Shown here: positions 1-8,973 of the stretch, in pieces
Numbering within the stretch: the first letter of the stretch is position 1
How the letters are laid out: every line of letters starts with the position of its first letter
NCBI GenBank assembly: GCA_016710785.1
Contig: JADJUE010000009.1
Coordinates: forward strand, 372,001-436,000
Reading direction: 5' to 3'
Length of the DNA stretch: 64,000 bases
DNA from: Candidatus Epilinea brevis
Lineage (GTDB): Bacteria > Chloroflexota > Anaerolineae > Epilineales > Epilineaceae
Notes under the pieces: model-generated
The model's database searches: none
Told to the model about the DNA's origin: nothing
Seen by the model: the letters and a program-made list of their open reading frames with translations, nothing else
Program-made: the position numbers and the translations under genes

Positions 1-458
1 TAGTCGAAGGCCACGGTACGGTCGAGGTATGGGTTGGGCGCCTCCTCGTGCGGGAGCTTGATGGTGGCGCCCAACGAGAGACCGCCGGCCTCGCGCGCGC
101 CGCGGTTGGCGGCCTCCATGATGCCAGGCCCGCCGCCGGTCATCACCGCGAAGCCCACCCTCGCCAGTTCGGCGGCGGTCGCCCGGGCCAACTGGCAATA
201 CGGATGGTCGTCCGGAAACCGAGCGGACCCGAAGACGGTCACGCAAGGACCCACGAAGTGCAGGCTGCGGAATCCGTTGACGAACTCCCGCACGATCTTG
301 AGCAACTCGGCCGACTCGCTCCATCGAGAGCGCGGACCGGCCAGGAACTCACCCGGCGCGGGACCGCTGCGGCCATGGCCCCAGTAGTCGACCTCGCGGC
401 GGTACTCGGCGGCGGCGGCGAGGTCTTCAGCGGTGGAGGGATCTGAGGGCGAGGTCAT
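1..458 (-). CDS. LOG-family (TIGR00730-type) Rossmann protein, partial
   Basis: The reading frame begins at the ATG at 458 and runs off the left edge, so only about the first 150 residues are seen. The visible part has the nucleotide-binding opening of LOG/'lysine decarboxylase-like' proteins: a strand ending VTVFGSARF, then VMTGGGPGIMEAANRGA. The second conserved motif of the family (PGGxGTxxE) would lie outside the window. Family members are cytokinin riboside 5'-monophosphate phosphoribohydrolases or nucleotide-monophosphate hydrolases, and the old lysine decarboxylase name is a misannotation. The N-terminal extension of about 60 residues before the Rossmann fold fits the long bacterial subgroup. 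It is divergent from the aminotransferase at 605. Family assignment is secure; substrate is unknown. Confidence 0.85.
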   Translation of the reverse strand, partial: MTSPSDPSTAEDLAAAAEYRREVDYWGHGRSGPAPGEFLAGPRSRWSESAELLKIVREFVNGFRSLHFVGPCVTVFGSARFPDDHPYCQLARATAAELARVGFAVMTGGGPGIMEAANRGAREAGGLSLGATIKLPHEEAPNPYLDRTVAFD

Positions 459-490
459 GGTTCTTGGCTGGACCCGTTCTGGGTGGTGGT

Positions 491-529
491 CGGCGCATGG
501 ATGCGCCGACGCGCGATCTTTCCTATAAT
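491..529 (+). promoter_or_regulatory. Perfect inverted repeat plus TATAAT box upstream of aminotransferase
   Basis: A perfect dyad of 8-bp arms with a 2-bp centre (CGGCGCAT GG ATGCGCCG, about 491-508) is followed by a consensus TATAAT at about 524-529, some 75 bp before the aminotransferase start. No good -35 hexamer is visible at 16-18 bp; the dyad sits where one would be expected, so it could be an operator. It lies between two divergent genes and could also act on the minus-strand LOG gene. Confidence 0.4.
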
Positions 530-604
530 GAGCGATCACTTCTGCTTGCCCGCGCACGGCTCACGGCCAAGGTGCGGTTGCCCAAGATCCTGTGGAGCAC
601 AACC

Positions 605-1870
605 ATGTTTGCCCAAGGGGTGGACCTTCGGGCCGCTTCGAGCCTGGACAGCCACGACCGGCCGCTGCCGGCCCTGGCGGAACGGGTGCGCGACGTCGCG
701 GATTCAACGACCCTGGTCATGAGTGCGCGCGCCAAGGCGATGAAGGCGGCGGGCGTCGATGTCATCAACCTGACCGCAGGCGAGCCGGACTTTCCAACGC
801 CGCGGCCCATCGTGGACGCGGCACTCGCCTTCTTGGAAGCCGGACAGGTCAAGTATACGCCCACGCTAGGTCTGCCGGAACTGCGGGCGGCGGCCGCCCG
901 GCGCTACGCCGAGACCTACGGCGTGGCGCTGGCGGCGGACAATGCCATCTTCGGTTGCGGTGGCAAGCATGTCCTCTACACCGCCTTTCAAGCCCTCTGC
1001 GGCGACGGTGACGAGGTGCTGATACCCAGCCCCTATTGGGTGTCCTATCCGGAGATGGCAAGGCTCTCCAGCGCCCGGCCGGTGATCGTCCCGACGGCGC
1101 AGTCCGGCTATGTCCTGGACCCTGACGCGCTCCGCGCCGCCATCACACCACGCAGCCGTGTGCTGGTGCTCAACAGCCCCAGCAACCCGACGGGACTGCG
1201 CCTGCCGCTGGCGACCTTGACCGAGTTGATGCGCATCGCCATCGAACACAACCTCTGGGTCTTCTCGGACGAGATCTACGACCAGCTATGCTACGACGCT
1301 GAGCCCTATGTCAGCCCCATCGCTCTAGGAAAGGGCGCTGTGGAGCGGACCGTGGTCGTGAACAGCCTGTCCAAAACGTATTCGATGACCGGCTGGCGGA
1401 TCGGCTACGCCATCGGTCCCGCGGCGGTCATCGAGGCGATGGGCCGGGTTCAGGCCCATGAAACGAGCAACCCTTGCACGATCTCCCAGGTGGCGGCTCT
1501 GGAGGCCCTGACCGGTGACCAGACCACCACCGCCGCGATGCGCGAGCGCTTCGATGCTCGACGACGCCTCATGCTCGACTGGGTTCGTCGCTTACCGGGC
1601 TGGATCTGTCCCGAACCGCAAGGTGCCTTCTACGTCTTCCCGCGAGTCGACAGCATTTACGGCCGACGCAGCCCTGGCGGACGCTGGCTGCAAGGATCCC
1701 TGGATGTTGCCCTGGCGCTGATGGAGGAAGCCCACGTGGCGACGGTTCCTGGTGTCGCGTTCGGCGAGGACGCCTGCCTGCGCCTGTCGTATGCGACCTC
1801 GCGCGCGCTCATCGACGAAGGGATGCGGCGGGTCGCCGCCTGGTTGGAACAGTTGCAGCCGAGCTCTTGA
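605..1870 (+). CDS. Class I/II pyridoxal-phosphate aminotransferase (AspC/AspB-like)
   Basis: A 421-residue fold-type I aminotransferase, probably aspartate or aromatic amino acid:2-oxoglutarate transaminase. Visible signatures are LTAGEPDF near residue 57, the substrate-loop SPSNPTG near 191, the PLP-ring Asp in FSDEIYD (D222), and the Schiff-base lysine in SLSKTYSMTGWRIGY (K257). The frame is open further upstream to 464, but the ATG at 605 has GGAG about six bases ahead and gives the normal family length, so I prefer it. Soluble and cytoplasmic. It converges on mutL with only about 35 bp between the stop codons. Exact substrate cannot be read from sequence. Confidence 0.9.
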   Translation: MFAQGVDLRAASSLDSHDRPLPALAERVRDVADSTTLVMSARAKAMKAAGVDVINLTAGEPDFPTPRPIVDAALAFLEAGQVKYTPTLGLPELRAAAARRYAETYGVALAADNAIFGCGGKHVLYTAFQALCGDGDEVLIPSPYWVSYPEMARLSSARPVIVPTAQSGYVLDPDALRAAITPRSRVLVLNSPSNPTGLRLPLATLTELMRIAIEHNLWVFSDEIYDQLCYDAEPYVSPIALGKGAVERTVVVNSLSKTYSMTGWRIGYAIGPAAVIEAMGRVQAHETSNPCTISQVAALEALTGDQTTTAAMRERFDARRRLMLDWVRRLPGWICPEPQGAFYVFPRVDSIYGRRSPGGRWLQGSLDVALALMEEAHVATVPGVAFGEDACLRLSYATSRALIDEGMRRVAAWLEQLQPSS

Positions 1871-1905
1871 TTCCGCGGCGGGAGGATCGCTGCCGCCGCG
1901 CGGTG

Positions 1906-3699
1906 CTAACGACCGAACAGCTGATCGATGCGCGACTGTCCGATGCTGATCACCGTCGGTCGTCCGTGTGGGCAGGTGCGCGGCACCTGACAGGCCTCGA
2001 GGTCATCGAGGAGCCGGCGCATCTCCGGCAGGCTCAAGGTCTGGCCGGCCTTCACGCTGGCTCGCTTGCAGACCGCCCGCAACAGCCGGGCCTCGATGGC
2101 GTCGGCCACGGGACGTTCGTCGTCGTCGAGCAGATCCAGGAGGCTGTGCACGATCTGCTGTGGATCCTCGACGCCCGCCAGAACCTCCGGCAGAGCCCTG
2201 ATCAGCACTGCTGTGGGGCCGAAGGGCTCCAGCTGCAGTCCCAGACCAGCCAGTAGCCTGGCCTGAGCCTCGACCAAGGCGGCCTGGGCCGGCGTGACCG
2301 GTATAGCCAAGGGGGCGAGCAGGCTTTGGCTGGCCAGCGGCGCCTCTCGGGACATGAACCGCTCATACATGACGCGTTCGTGAGCCGCGTGCTGGTCGAT
2401 CAGGTACAGGCCGTCGGGCCCCTCCGCCAGGATGTAGGCGCGTGCCAGTTGGCCGATGAGCCGCAGCGCGGGGAGGGCGACGGTGTTGCCGGAAAGACCG
2501 GGCGACACCGCCGCGTCAGCCGCATACGGCTTCGTCTGCCCCTCGGCGATCGCGGCCGGCCGATCGCGGAAGGGCCGCGACAAGGGCCATGAATCCGCTC
2601 CTGACCGCCTGCTCGGCAATTGTCGGTCGCCGATGCTTGGCGACACGGCTTCAGAAGCGAACAGCGGGCCGGCCGGGGCGATCGGCGACCGCTCCAAGAG
2701 CGCCGCCCGAACCGCCTGCTGCAACGCGCCATAGACCGAGCGCGCATCGCGGAAACGCACCTCGGCCTTGGCTGGATGCACGTTGACATCCACGCCCGAC
2801 GGAGGCAAATCCACCCGCAACACGACCAGCGGATAGCGGCCCTTGGGTATCAGGGTGTGGTAGGCATCCAGGATGGCATGCTGAAGGCGCGCATCTTGAA
2901 TCGGTCGACCATTGACCAGCAGGACAACATAACGACGAGTGGCGCGATGCTGATGGGGCGGAGACACGAAGCCGGTCACCCGCAGCGGCCCCGACGGGGG
3001 TGGGAGATCTCGGTCAGCCTCGGCCGGCAGCATGGCGGCGGCGGCATCGGCGCCCACCACGGCGCTGAGGGCAGTCTCCAAGCCGCCGCCGCCCAGGCTG
3101 CGGAAGACCTCGCGATCGTTGGATCGCAGGCTGAACGCCCGGTCGGGGAAGGCCAGGGCATAGCGCGCTATCAGATCGTGGATCTGAGCCGCTTCGGTGC
3201 TGGCCTGACGCAGGAACTTCCGGCGCGCCGGCACGGCATTGAACAGGTTCTCCACGGTGACGCTGGTGCCCGTCGGGGCGCCGAACGGCGTCAACTCGAT
3301 GGTGACGCCATTGTCGATGCGCAGGCGATGCCCAATGCCGTCGACCGCGCAACTGATCGCCGTCACCTGGCTGACCGAAGCGATGGAGGCCAAGGCCTCG
3401 CCGCGAAAGCCGAGGGAGGACACCACTTCCAGATCTTCGCTGGCCCGCAGCTTGCTCGTGGCATGCTGGGCGAAGGCCAGGACCAGCTGCTCTGCGTCAG
3501 GAATGCCGCTGCCATTGTCAACCACGCGCATCAGACGTTGCCCGCCGTCGACGATCGCCACATCGACGCGATCCGCACCTGCGTCGAGGCTGTTTTCGAT
3601 CAACTCCTTGACCACGCTGCTCGGACGCTCGATCACTTCGCCGGCAGCGATGCGGGCGATGGTCACGTCGTCGAGCAACTGGATGGGCGGTCTTGCCAT
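1906..3699 (-). CDS. mutL: DNA mismatch repair protein MutL
   Basis: A 597-residue MutL. The N-terminal GHKL ATPase is intact: KELIENSLDAGA with catalytic Glu32, DNGSGI at 61-66 and GFRGEAL near 98. The C-terminal dimerisation domain carries the metal-dependent nicking-endonuclease motif DQHAAHERVMYE (DQHA-x2-E-x4-E) and the later ACKRA and CPHGRP elements. This is therefore the nicking type of MutL, as in bacteria lacking MutH, not the E. coli type. The frame stays open to 3729, but the ATG at 3699 preceded by AGGA gives the classic MARPPIQLLDD start. No mutS lies in the window. It is divergent from the gene starting near 3742. Confidence 0.96.
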   Translation of the reverse strand: MARPPIQLLDDVTIARIAAGEVIERPSSVVKELIENSLDAGADRVDVAIVDGGQRLMRVVDNGSGIPDAEQLVLAFAQHATSKLRASEDLEVVSSLGFRGEALASIASVSQVTAISCAVDGIGHRLRIDNGVTIELTPFGAPTGTSVTVENLFNAVPARRKFLRQASTEAAQIHDLIARYALAFPDRAFSLRSNDREVFRSLGGGGLETALSAVVGADAAAAMLPAEADRDLPPPSGPLRVTGFVSPPHQHRATRRYVVLLVNGRPIQDARLQHAILDAYHTLIPKGRYPLVVLRVDLPPSGVDVNVHPAKAEVRFRDARSVYGALQQAVRAALLERSPIAPAGPLFASEAVSPSIGDRQLPSRRSGADSWPLSRPFRDRPAAIAEGQTKPYAADAAVSPGLSGNTVALPALRLIGQLARAYILAEGPDGLYLIDQHAAHERVMYERFMSREAPLASQSLLAPLAIPVTPAQAALVEAQARLLAGLGLQLEPFGPTAVLIRALPEVLAGVEDPQQIVHSLLDLLDDDERPVADAIEARLLRAVCKRASVKAGQTLSLPEMRRLLDDLEACQVPRTCPHGRPTVISIGQSRIDQLFGR

Positions 3700-3720
3700 T
3701 TGTTCCTGCCTGAAGTATAC

Positions 3721-3739
3721 CGCTGTCACGGAGACAGCG
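3721..3739. promoter_or_regulatory. Inverted repeat between mutL and the divergent operon
   Basis: Arms CGCTGTC and GACAGCG separated by five bases lie in the short divergent interval. If the downstream gene starts at 3742 the repeat would be in its leader and include the GGAG ribosome-binding site. If it starts at 3826 the repeat would sit in the promoter region. Confidence 0.3.
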
Positions 3740-3741
3740 AC

Positions 3742-5205
3742 ATGGGCCGTGGCACATGGACCTTATCGACAGCCGGTGACACCGCAGATGCGCCTTCCCG
3801 AGGGTGGGCTGGCTGGGCGCATCCTATGATCGCCCTCTTCTTGCTGCTGGCCCTCACTGTACCGGACGCCACCGCAGCCACCGCAGGTCAGGATCCCACG
3901 CTGCTGAGCGTCGCGACCGCTCACTTCACCATTGAGGCGGCACCCGAGCTGGCGGAAGCGCTTGATACCTGCGCGCAGATGGTCGAGCCGGTCTACCTGG
4001 CGCTCTCGGCCGCGCTCGACAGCTCTCTGCCCCCGGGGGTGGTGATTCGACTCTGGACGCAAGAAGATGACCGCCCAGGTATCGACCCGACTAGCCAGAA
4101 GGTGGACGGCGTGATCGTCCCGCGTCTGCAAGTGCGTCGCGTCTTGGATCTCCGGATCCCGGCCGACGAGTCCGGGCCTGCCTGGGCAGCCGCTCTGGAC
4201 GAGGGTCTGCGTCTGCTGCTGGCCTCTCAGCTGCTGGCGGCCGCCAGCGATGGCCGTATGCCTTCTGGGCTGCAGTTGGGGGCGGCTCGTTACCTGCAGG
4301 AGCCCGGCGAGACCGCGACCATCCTGGTCGCTCGCCTGCGTGAGGCCTCGCCAGCGTCCGCCCCCAGCTGGTCCGAGTTGAACCGCCCCGGCGCGGAGTA
4401 CGAGGATCCGCTGTTGCACCAGGCCTGGAGCCTGAGCATGGTCCATTTTCTGCTCCAACGGCGCGGTTTCGGTAGCTTCAATCGCCTGACGGCCGCATTG
4501 CGGCGCGCTGATGGCTGGCGAAGCGCCTTGAGCGAGACCTACGGCGAGGACGGCACTCAGCTCGAAGCCGCCTGGCGCACCGGCCTGACTGCCTATGCCA
4601 ATGGCGGCTGGCAGGAACACCTGCTGTACAGGATCGACCTGAGCCGCGTGGAGCAGCATCTGAAAGCCGGTGACTTCCGCGGCGCGGCCTCCCAGGTGCG
4701 GGGTGCGCTGGCGTTTCTTGACACGCGATCCACACAGGACGCTGCGGCGGCCAGAGCCTTGCTCGAGCTGGCTGAGGAAGCTCTGCGTGCCCGTGGCGAC
4801 CTGGATCTAGGTCGGTCCCTCCTGAACAGCGGGGACTATCGCCAGGCACTGGCCGCCGCCGAGGCTGCGGCTCCGCCGCTGCAGTCGGTGGGCGATCAGG
4901 CCGGCGCTGACCAGGCCCGCGACATGGCTGAGCGGGCCCGCCTGGGTATGGCGGCCGCAGCCGGAATCGCCCGCGCTCGATCCCTGCCCAGCTGGCAATC
5001 CGTGCGGGCAGTGCTCCTCGCGCGGCACGCGGCACGACAGTTGGCGCGCCTCGGCGACGAGGTCGGCGCCCAGAACCTGGAGCGCTGGAGCCATGCCCGA
5101 GCATTTCCGGCCGGAGTACTGGGCGCGATCATGGCGATGGCCGGCGCCATGCTGATCGGCGCCAATGTCGTCACCCGCCGGCGATCGATGGATCCGCCGG
5201 CATGA
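3742..5205 (+). CDS. Secreted/anchored protein with C-terminal helical repeats, first gene of the MoxR operon
   Basis: A protein of about 487 residues (460 if it starts at the ATG at 3826). A signal-type hydrophobic stretch (IALFLLLALTV) is followed by a domain resembling inactive gluzincin-like 'peptidase MA' proteins. The position where an HExxH zinc site would sit reads ALDEGLRLLL, so it is probably not a working metalloprotease. The C-terminal half is Ala/Leu-rich and helical, TPR-like, with a closing transmembrane helix near VLGAIMAMAGAMLIGANVV and a short basic tail, so most of the protein should lie outside the membrane. I chose 3742 because GGAG sits eight bases ahead; 3826 gives a neater signal peptide. 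It overlaps the next gene by ATGA. Function unknown. Confidence 0.65.
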   Translation: MGRGTWTLSTAGDTADAPSRGWAGWAHPMIALFLLLALTVPDATAATAGQDPTLLSVATAHFTIEAAPELAEALDTCAQMVEPVYLALSAALDSSLPPGVVIRLWTQEDDRPGIDPTSQKVDGVIVPRLQVRRVLDLRIPADESGPAWAAALDEGLRLLLASQLLAAASDGRMPSGLQLGAARYLQEPGETATILVARLREASPASAPSWSELNRPGAEYEDPLLHQAWSLSMVHFLLQRRGFGSFNRLTAALRRADGWRSALSETYGEDGTQLEAAWRTGLTAYANGGWQEHLLYRIDLSRVEQHLKAGDFRGAASQVRGALAFLDTRSTQDAAAARALLELAEEALRARGDLDLGRSLLNSGDYRQALAAAEAAAPPLQSVGDQAGADQARDMAERARLGMAAAAGIARARSLPSWQSVRAVLLARHAARQLARLGDEVGAQNLERWSHARAFPAGVLGAIMAMAGAMLIGANVVTRRRSMDPPA

Positions 5206-6410
5206 TCGCGTTTCGTCTGCGCTTCGACGCCCTACGCCGGACCTACGGTCGGGTGCGCCGTCGATTGCGCGTCGCCCGCGGGCTCGTGAACGTTGCCGCG
5301 TTGCTGGCCATCGATGCCGTCTTGCGCCTGATGGGGAAGGGCCTGCTTGATTGGGGCTGGTCAGCGGCGCTCATTCCATTTGTCTTCGTGCTACCGTGGC
5401 GCCCGCTGCTACCGCGCCGCGCCCACGGCCGAGTCGCTGCCCGGGATGCCGCCGCCCTGGACCACCACTTCCATCTCTCGGAACTCTTCACCACCGCCGT
5501 AGAAGTGGACCGCCGCGGACCGCGGACCACGGTCGAGAGCCAGTTGTTGGCCGATGCCGCGCAGGCGGCGCAGCGCCTGGACCATCCCAAGCGACTCACC
5601 GGAAATGCACTGCGGGTCGAAGCTCAGGCTGTACTGGGTTGCCTGCTCTTGACCGCCGGACTGCACCTGTTGGGCCTGACATTGCCCCTGGCGATGCCAG
5701 AGCGGATGCCGGACCTGATCGGCCTCGGAACAGGGACCGATCGAGGCGGCGAGGCGGCTGACGAGGGCGACGGAGGTCTAGTGGCCGGCAGCGCCGGCGC
5801 TGGCAGCGCGGCAGGACTGGCCGCCGCTCTTGGCGACCACGGTGCCGGCAGGGAGATCGCCCAGGCCCTGGCGCAAGGGCGCCCCGGTGACGCCGCTGCG
5901 GCAGCGCGGCGTCTGGCCGATCAGGCCGGCCGTATGTCCGAGTCCGGTCGCCGCGACCTGGCCGCGGCGATGCAGACCGCCGCTGCCACTTTGCCGCCGG
6001 AGCAGGCGAACCTGAGACGCGCCTTGCTGGAAGCCGCTGCGGCCATGCAGGAATCCGGCGCCGAGCGGGAGACCCGGCTGGGAGCATTGGCGTCCCTGCT
6101 CGCGATCCTGGCCGACGCACGCGGCGCCGCAACGGTGATGCCCAGGGCGCCCAGCCGTCCAGTGCTCCTGGGTCAGGGCTCCAGTGCCGCTGTCGGCGAA
6201 GGCGGTGGCGGTGGCACCGACGGGAGCGGTGTTACGGGTCCGGCCGCCCGTGACGCTGATCCGCTGGTCACGGCGTTGCGACCGGCGACCGGCTCCGGGC
6301 CGCTGCTGTTGCCCGAGGCGACTGTCTTGCCACTGGCCGATCGCGTGGATTGGTCGGAACGCGAATGGCTCATCCAGGCCTTCACCGGCCTTGACGAGGC
6401 GCCGCGTTGA
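5202..6410 (+). CDS. Membrane protein of unknown function in MoxR/DUF58 operon
   Basis: A 402-residue protein with two N-terminal membrane helices (around residues 28-65) and a third near 145-165, then a long Ala/Gly-rich helical region. The ATG lies inside the stop codon of the previous gene (ATGA), and its own TGA overlaps the TTG start of the DUF58 gene. The arrangement resembles large DUF4175-like membrane proteins found beside MoxR/vWA genes, but no diagnostic motif is visible, so I leave it unnamed. Strict coupling to its neighbours implies it works with them, perhaps as membrane scaffold. Confidence 0.75.
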   Translation: MIAFRLRFDALRRTYGRVRRRLRVARGLVNVAALLAIDAVLRLMGKGLLDWGWSAALIPFVFVLPWRPLLPRRAHGRVAARDAAALDHHFHLSELFTTAVEVDRRGPRTTVESQLLADAAQAAQRLDHPKRLTGNALRVEAQAVLGCLLLTAGLHLLGLTLPLAMPERMPDLIGLGTGTDRGGEAADEGDGGLVAGSAGAGSAAGLAAALGDHGAGREIAQALAQGRPGDAAAAARRLADQAGRMSESGRRDLAAAMQTAAATLPPEQANLRRALLEAAAAMQESGAERETRLGALASLLAILADARGAATVMPRAPSRPVLLGQGSSAAVGEGGGGGTDGSGVTGPAARDADPLVTALRPATGSGPLLLPEATVLPLADRVDWSEREWLIQAFTGLDEAPR

Positions 6411-7330
6411 GCGCCATCGACAAGGCCGGCAGCGCCACGAACGACGACGAGGGACCACTTCTGGAAGAGGCTACACTGCGCCGACTTGAACGACTCAGCC
6501 TCAGCGTGCGTAGCGTCAGCGACGCTGTAGGAGGCCGACCGGGGATCAGGCGCGTACCGGCAGCCGACTTCATCGACCACCGGCCCTACAGTCCCGGCGA
6601 TGACCGTCGGCACATCGACTGGCATGCGGCAGCCCGCCACGACGGCATTCTGGTCAAGGTGGGCCGCGTGCCTCAAGCGGCGGACGTGCACCTGCTCATC
6701 GATCGCAGCCCATCGGTTTCGGCCTGGCCCGCCAAGTGGCGGCAGTTGCGCCGCGTGGCGGCGGCCCTGGGATGGATGGCCCTCTCCGGCGGTGACCGGC
6801 TGGCGGCCCATGCCTTCCCCGCCCTGGATCCGCGGCGCGAAGGCTGGTCCCAAGCCGTCGGTGCCGGCCAGGCGCGGCGCTGGCTGGCCTGGCTGAGCAC
6901 CCTGCGCGGGGCTCCGAGCCGTCGAACGCTCCTGAGCCCTGCCATCCGCGACCTGCAGTCCCGTTCCGGCCCCGGAGGCCTCCTGGTCATCCTCACCGAT
7001 GCCTGGCTGGACGAGGATATCGACCGTGTGCTCGCGGTGCGGCAGGGCCGCTGGAACCTCCTGCTCTGTACCGTCCTGGACCGCTCGGAATGGGACCCGG
7101 AGTGGTCCGGTCCGGTGATGCTGCAGGACAGCGAGAGCGGGTTGACCATGGAGCTGGATCTGAACCCCGCCGATCAGACTGCGTACCGCCAACAACTCCT
7201 CCGCCGCTATGAGCAGATTGCGGCTCTCGCCAGATCCAGGGGCCACATTCACGTGCTGATCTCCAGCGACACGCCGCTGGAAACCGCCCTCGTCCCGTAC
7301 CTGCAGCTTCAGGCGGCCTTGCGCCGATGA
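6407..7330 (+). CDS. DUF58 domain protein
   Basis: A 307-residue DUF58 protein with a degenerate vWA-like fold. The family signature YSPGDDRRHIDWHAAARHDG is present near residues 57-76, followed by the MIDAS-like strand VHLLIDRSPSV. Start is TTG at 6407, overlapping the previous stop as TTGA; the end overlaps the next ATG as ATGA. DUF58 proteins are nearly always partnered with MoxR AAA+ ATPases and vWA proteins (as in Bat and YeaD loci) and are thought to assist metal-dependent or chaperone-like maturation. Most DUF58 proteins carry N-terminal membrane helices; this one has none, so the membrane anchor is presumably supplied by its neighbours. Confidence 0.9.
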   Translation: MSAIDKAGSATNDDEGPLLEEATLRRLERLSLSVRSVSDAVGGRPGIRRVPAADFIDHRPYSPGDDRRHIDWHAAARHDGILVKVGRVPQAADVHLLIDRSPSVSAWPAKWRQLRRVAAALGWMALSGGDRLAAHAFPALDPRREGWSQAVGAGQARRWLAWLSTLRGAPSRRTLLSPAIRDLQSRSGPGGLLVILTDAWLDEDIDRVLAVRQGRWNLLLCTVLDRSEWDPEWSGPVMLQDSESGLTMELDLNPADQTAYRQQLLRRYEQIAALARSRGHIHVLISSDTPLETALVPYLQLQAALRR

Positions 7331-8973
7331 CCCCTCAACTTGCCCTGCCCTGGGCCCTGGGCCTCCTGGCCGTACTCCCGGCGATCCTGTGGCTGCACCG
7401 TCGACGACAGCCCGCGCGACGCATCCTGGTGCCTTCGCTGGGACCCTGGCGCATCTTCGATCAGGTGCCGTCGCCCTCGCGGCGGCAGTTCGCCGGCGGC
7501 TGGCTGCTGATCGCCCACCTCCTGGCCGGGCTGGGGCTGGCGGTCGGCGCCAGCGGTCTGCGCCTCACCCGCCCAGGCGGCCCGCTGGCGATCATTCTGG
7601 ACGCTTCGCTCAGCATGGGCGCAGCCGGCCGCTGGGACGAAGCCCGCGAGGCCGTCAACCGCCTGGCGGCGGGGCGGGAGGGCCCGATCAGCCTGATCAT
7701 CTTGGACGAGAGGCCGCGAGTGCTGGTTCGGCGCAGCGCCGAAGCCGGGGCGCTGGATGCAGCTACGCGCGACCTGCCGGCCCCCAGCGGCCCCGAAACC
7801 AGCGGTGCGCCTGACCTGGCTGGAGCGCTCAGTCAGGCGGCGTCCCTGGTGGCCGACGGTGACATCGTGGTGGTCAGCGACGGGGCGTTGGACCTGCCGG
7901 CCCTAGGCGCCACCGGCTCGGAGGTCGCCAGAATCTCCCTGTTGCGCATCGGCGCGGCGGCGGACAACTGGGGTATCATCGCCGTCCGCCTCAGCCGCTT
8001 CGACGGCACGCCGCAGCTGTTCGTCAAGATGGCCGGCCGGGCCGCCAGCGCTGAAAGGCGCCGGCTACGGATCACCGCAGATGGCCGGCTATTGACCGAC
8101 GTGTTGTTGCCGCTGCCCGCCGCCGGCGAACACCAGATCCTGCTACCTCTGGTGGGTGCTGAAACGGTGTCGCGCTTGACCGTTTCCCTTGCGGGACAGG
8201 ACGCCTTGCCGGCCGACGATGTATGGGTGCTGGATGCGCCCATGGCGGGGCGGCCCGTGCAGTTGGTGGGAGCTTCCGCCAGGCTCACCCGGATGTTGGC
8301 CGGCTGGCCCGATCTTCGCGTGCTGCCCACCGGCCCCGGGCGGATGTTCGCTGCCGAGAACCTGGCGCTGAGCATCATCGCCGGCGGCGCGCCGCTTGGC
8401 CCCTGGCCTTCCGGACCGATTCTCTTCATCGGCGGCGAGGGGGCGACCGATACCGCGCAACCGCTGGTCTGGCGCGGAGACCTGCCGCCGTGGCTGCCGC
8501 ACCCTGGCCTGCCTGGCCTTTGGGTGCGGTCGCAGGCGTTGGCGGGCGCCGAAGCCCCCATGTCTCTGGCCACGGCCGGCGACCGATCGGTTGCATCGTT
8601 GCGGGTTAGGGACGGACGACGGATCGTGACGCTGGCGCTGGATCCGGACGCGCCGGAGTTGTCCGTTAGTCGATCCTGGCCGCGGTTGCTGCGCTGGTCC
8701 ATCGACCTGGCCATGAGCGGCCACCAGGAAGCGCTCGGGCAGCCGTCCGATGCCTTCAAGGCGGACGATGCCCGGGCGCGCGAGACGGACCTGCACCGTC
8801 TGGGACGCGGATGGACTGAAACGGCCCCAGCGACGTCAAGGATCACCTGGCCGGCGCCCTGGCGGTTGGCGGCGGCCCTCGCGCTGGGGGCGCTGCTGGC
8901 GGACGGCCTGCTGCGGGGACGGCGGCCAGCGCGCCGTGCCGGCGCTGTTCCGCCCACGACGGCCGGCCCATGA
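7327..8973 (+). CDS. BatA-like vWA membrane protein
   Basis: A 548-residue protein. The N-terminus has the BatA-type double membrane region: helix LPWALGLLAVLPAILWLHRR, a cytoplasmic loop and a second helix near residues 55-75. A von Willebrand A domain follows with MIDAS ILDASLSMG. The C-terminus returns to the membrane with a helix near WRLAAALALGALLADGLL. It overlaps both neighbours by ATGA. In Bat-type systems such proteins bind divalent metal through the MIDAS and work with MoxR. The client here is unknown. Confidence 0.85.
   Translation: MTPQLALPWALGLLAVLPAILWLHRRRQPARRILVPSLGPWRIFDQVPSPSRRQFAGGWLLIAHLLAGLGLAVGASGLRLTRPGGPLAIILDASLSMGAAGRWDEAREAVNRLAAGREGPISLIILDERPRVLVRRSAEAGALDAATRDLPAPSGPETSGAPDLAGALSQAASLVADGDIVVVSDGALDLPALGATGSEVARISLLRIGAAADNWGIIAVRLSRFDGTPQLFVKMAGRAASAERRRLRITADGRLLTDVLLPLPAAGEHQILLPLVGAETVSRLTVSLAGQDALPADDVWVLDAPMAGRPVQLVGASARLTRMLAGWPDLRVLPTGPGRMFAAENLALSIIAGGAPLGPWPSGPILFIGGEGATDTAQPLVWRGDLPPWLPHPGLPGLWVRSQALAGAEAPMSLATAGDRSVASLRVRDGRRIVTLALDPDAPELSVSRSWPRLLRWSIDLAMSGHQEALGQPSDAFKADDARARETDLHRLGRGWTETAPATSRITWPAPWRLAAALALGALLADGLLRGRRPARRAGAVPPTTAGP

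Noticed and set aside
2620..3741. Upstream extension of the first MoxR-operon gene across mutL
   Set aside because: The frame is open only because of antisense GC bias; residues read as mutL complement, so the start was placed at 3742 or 3826.
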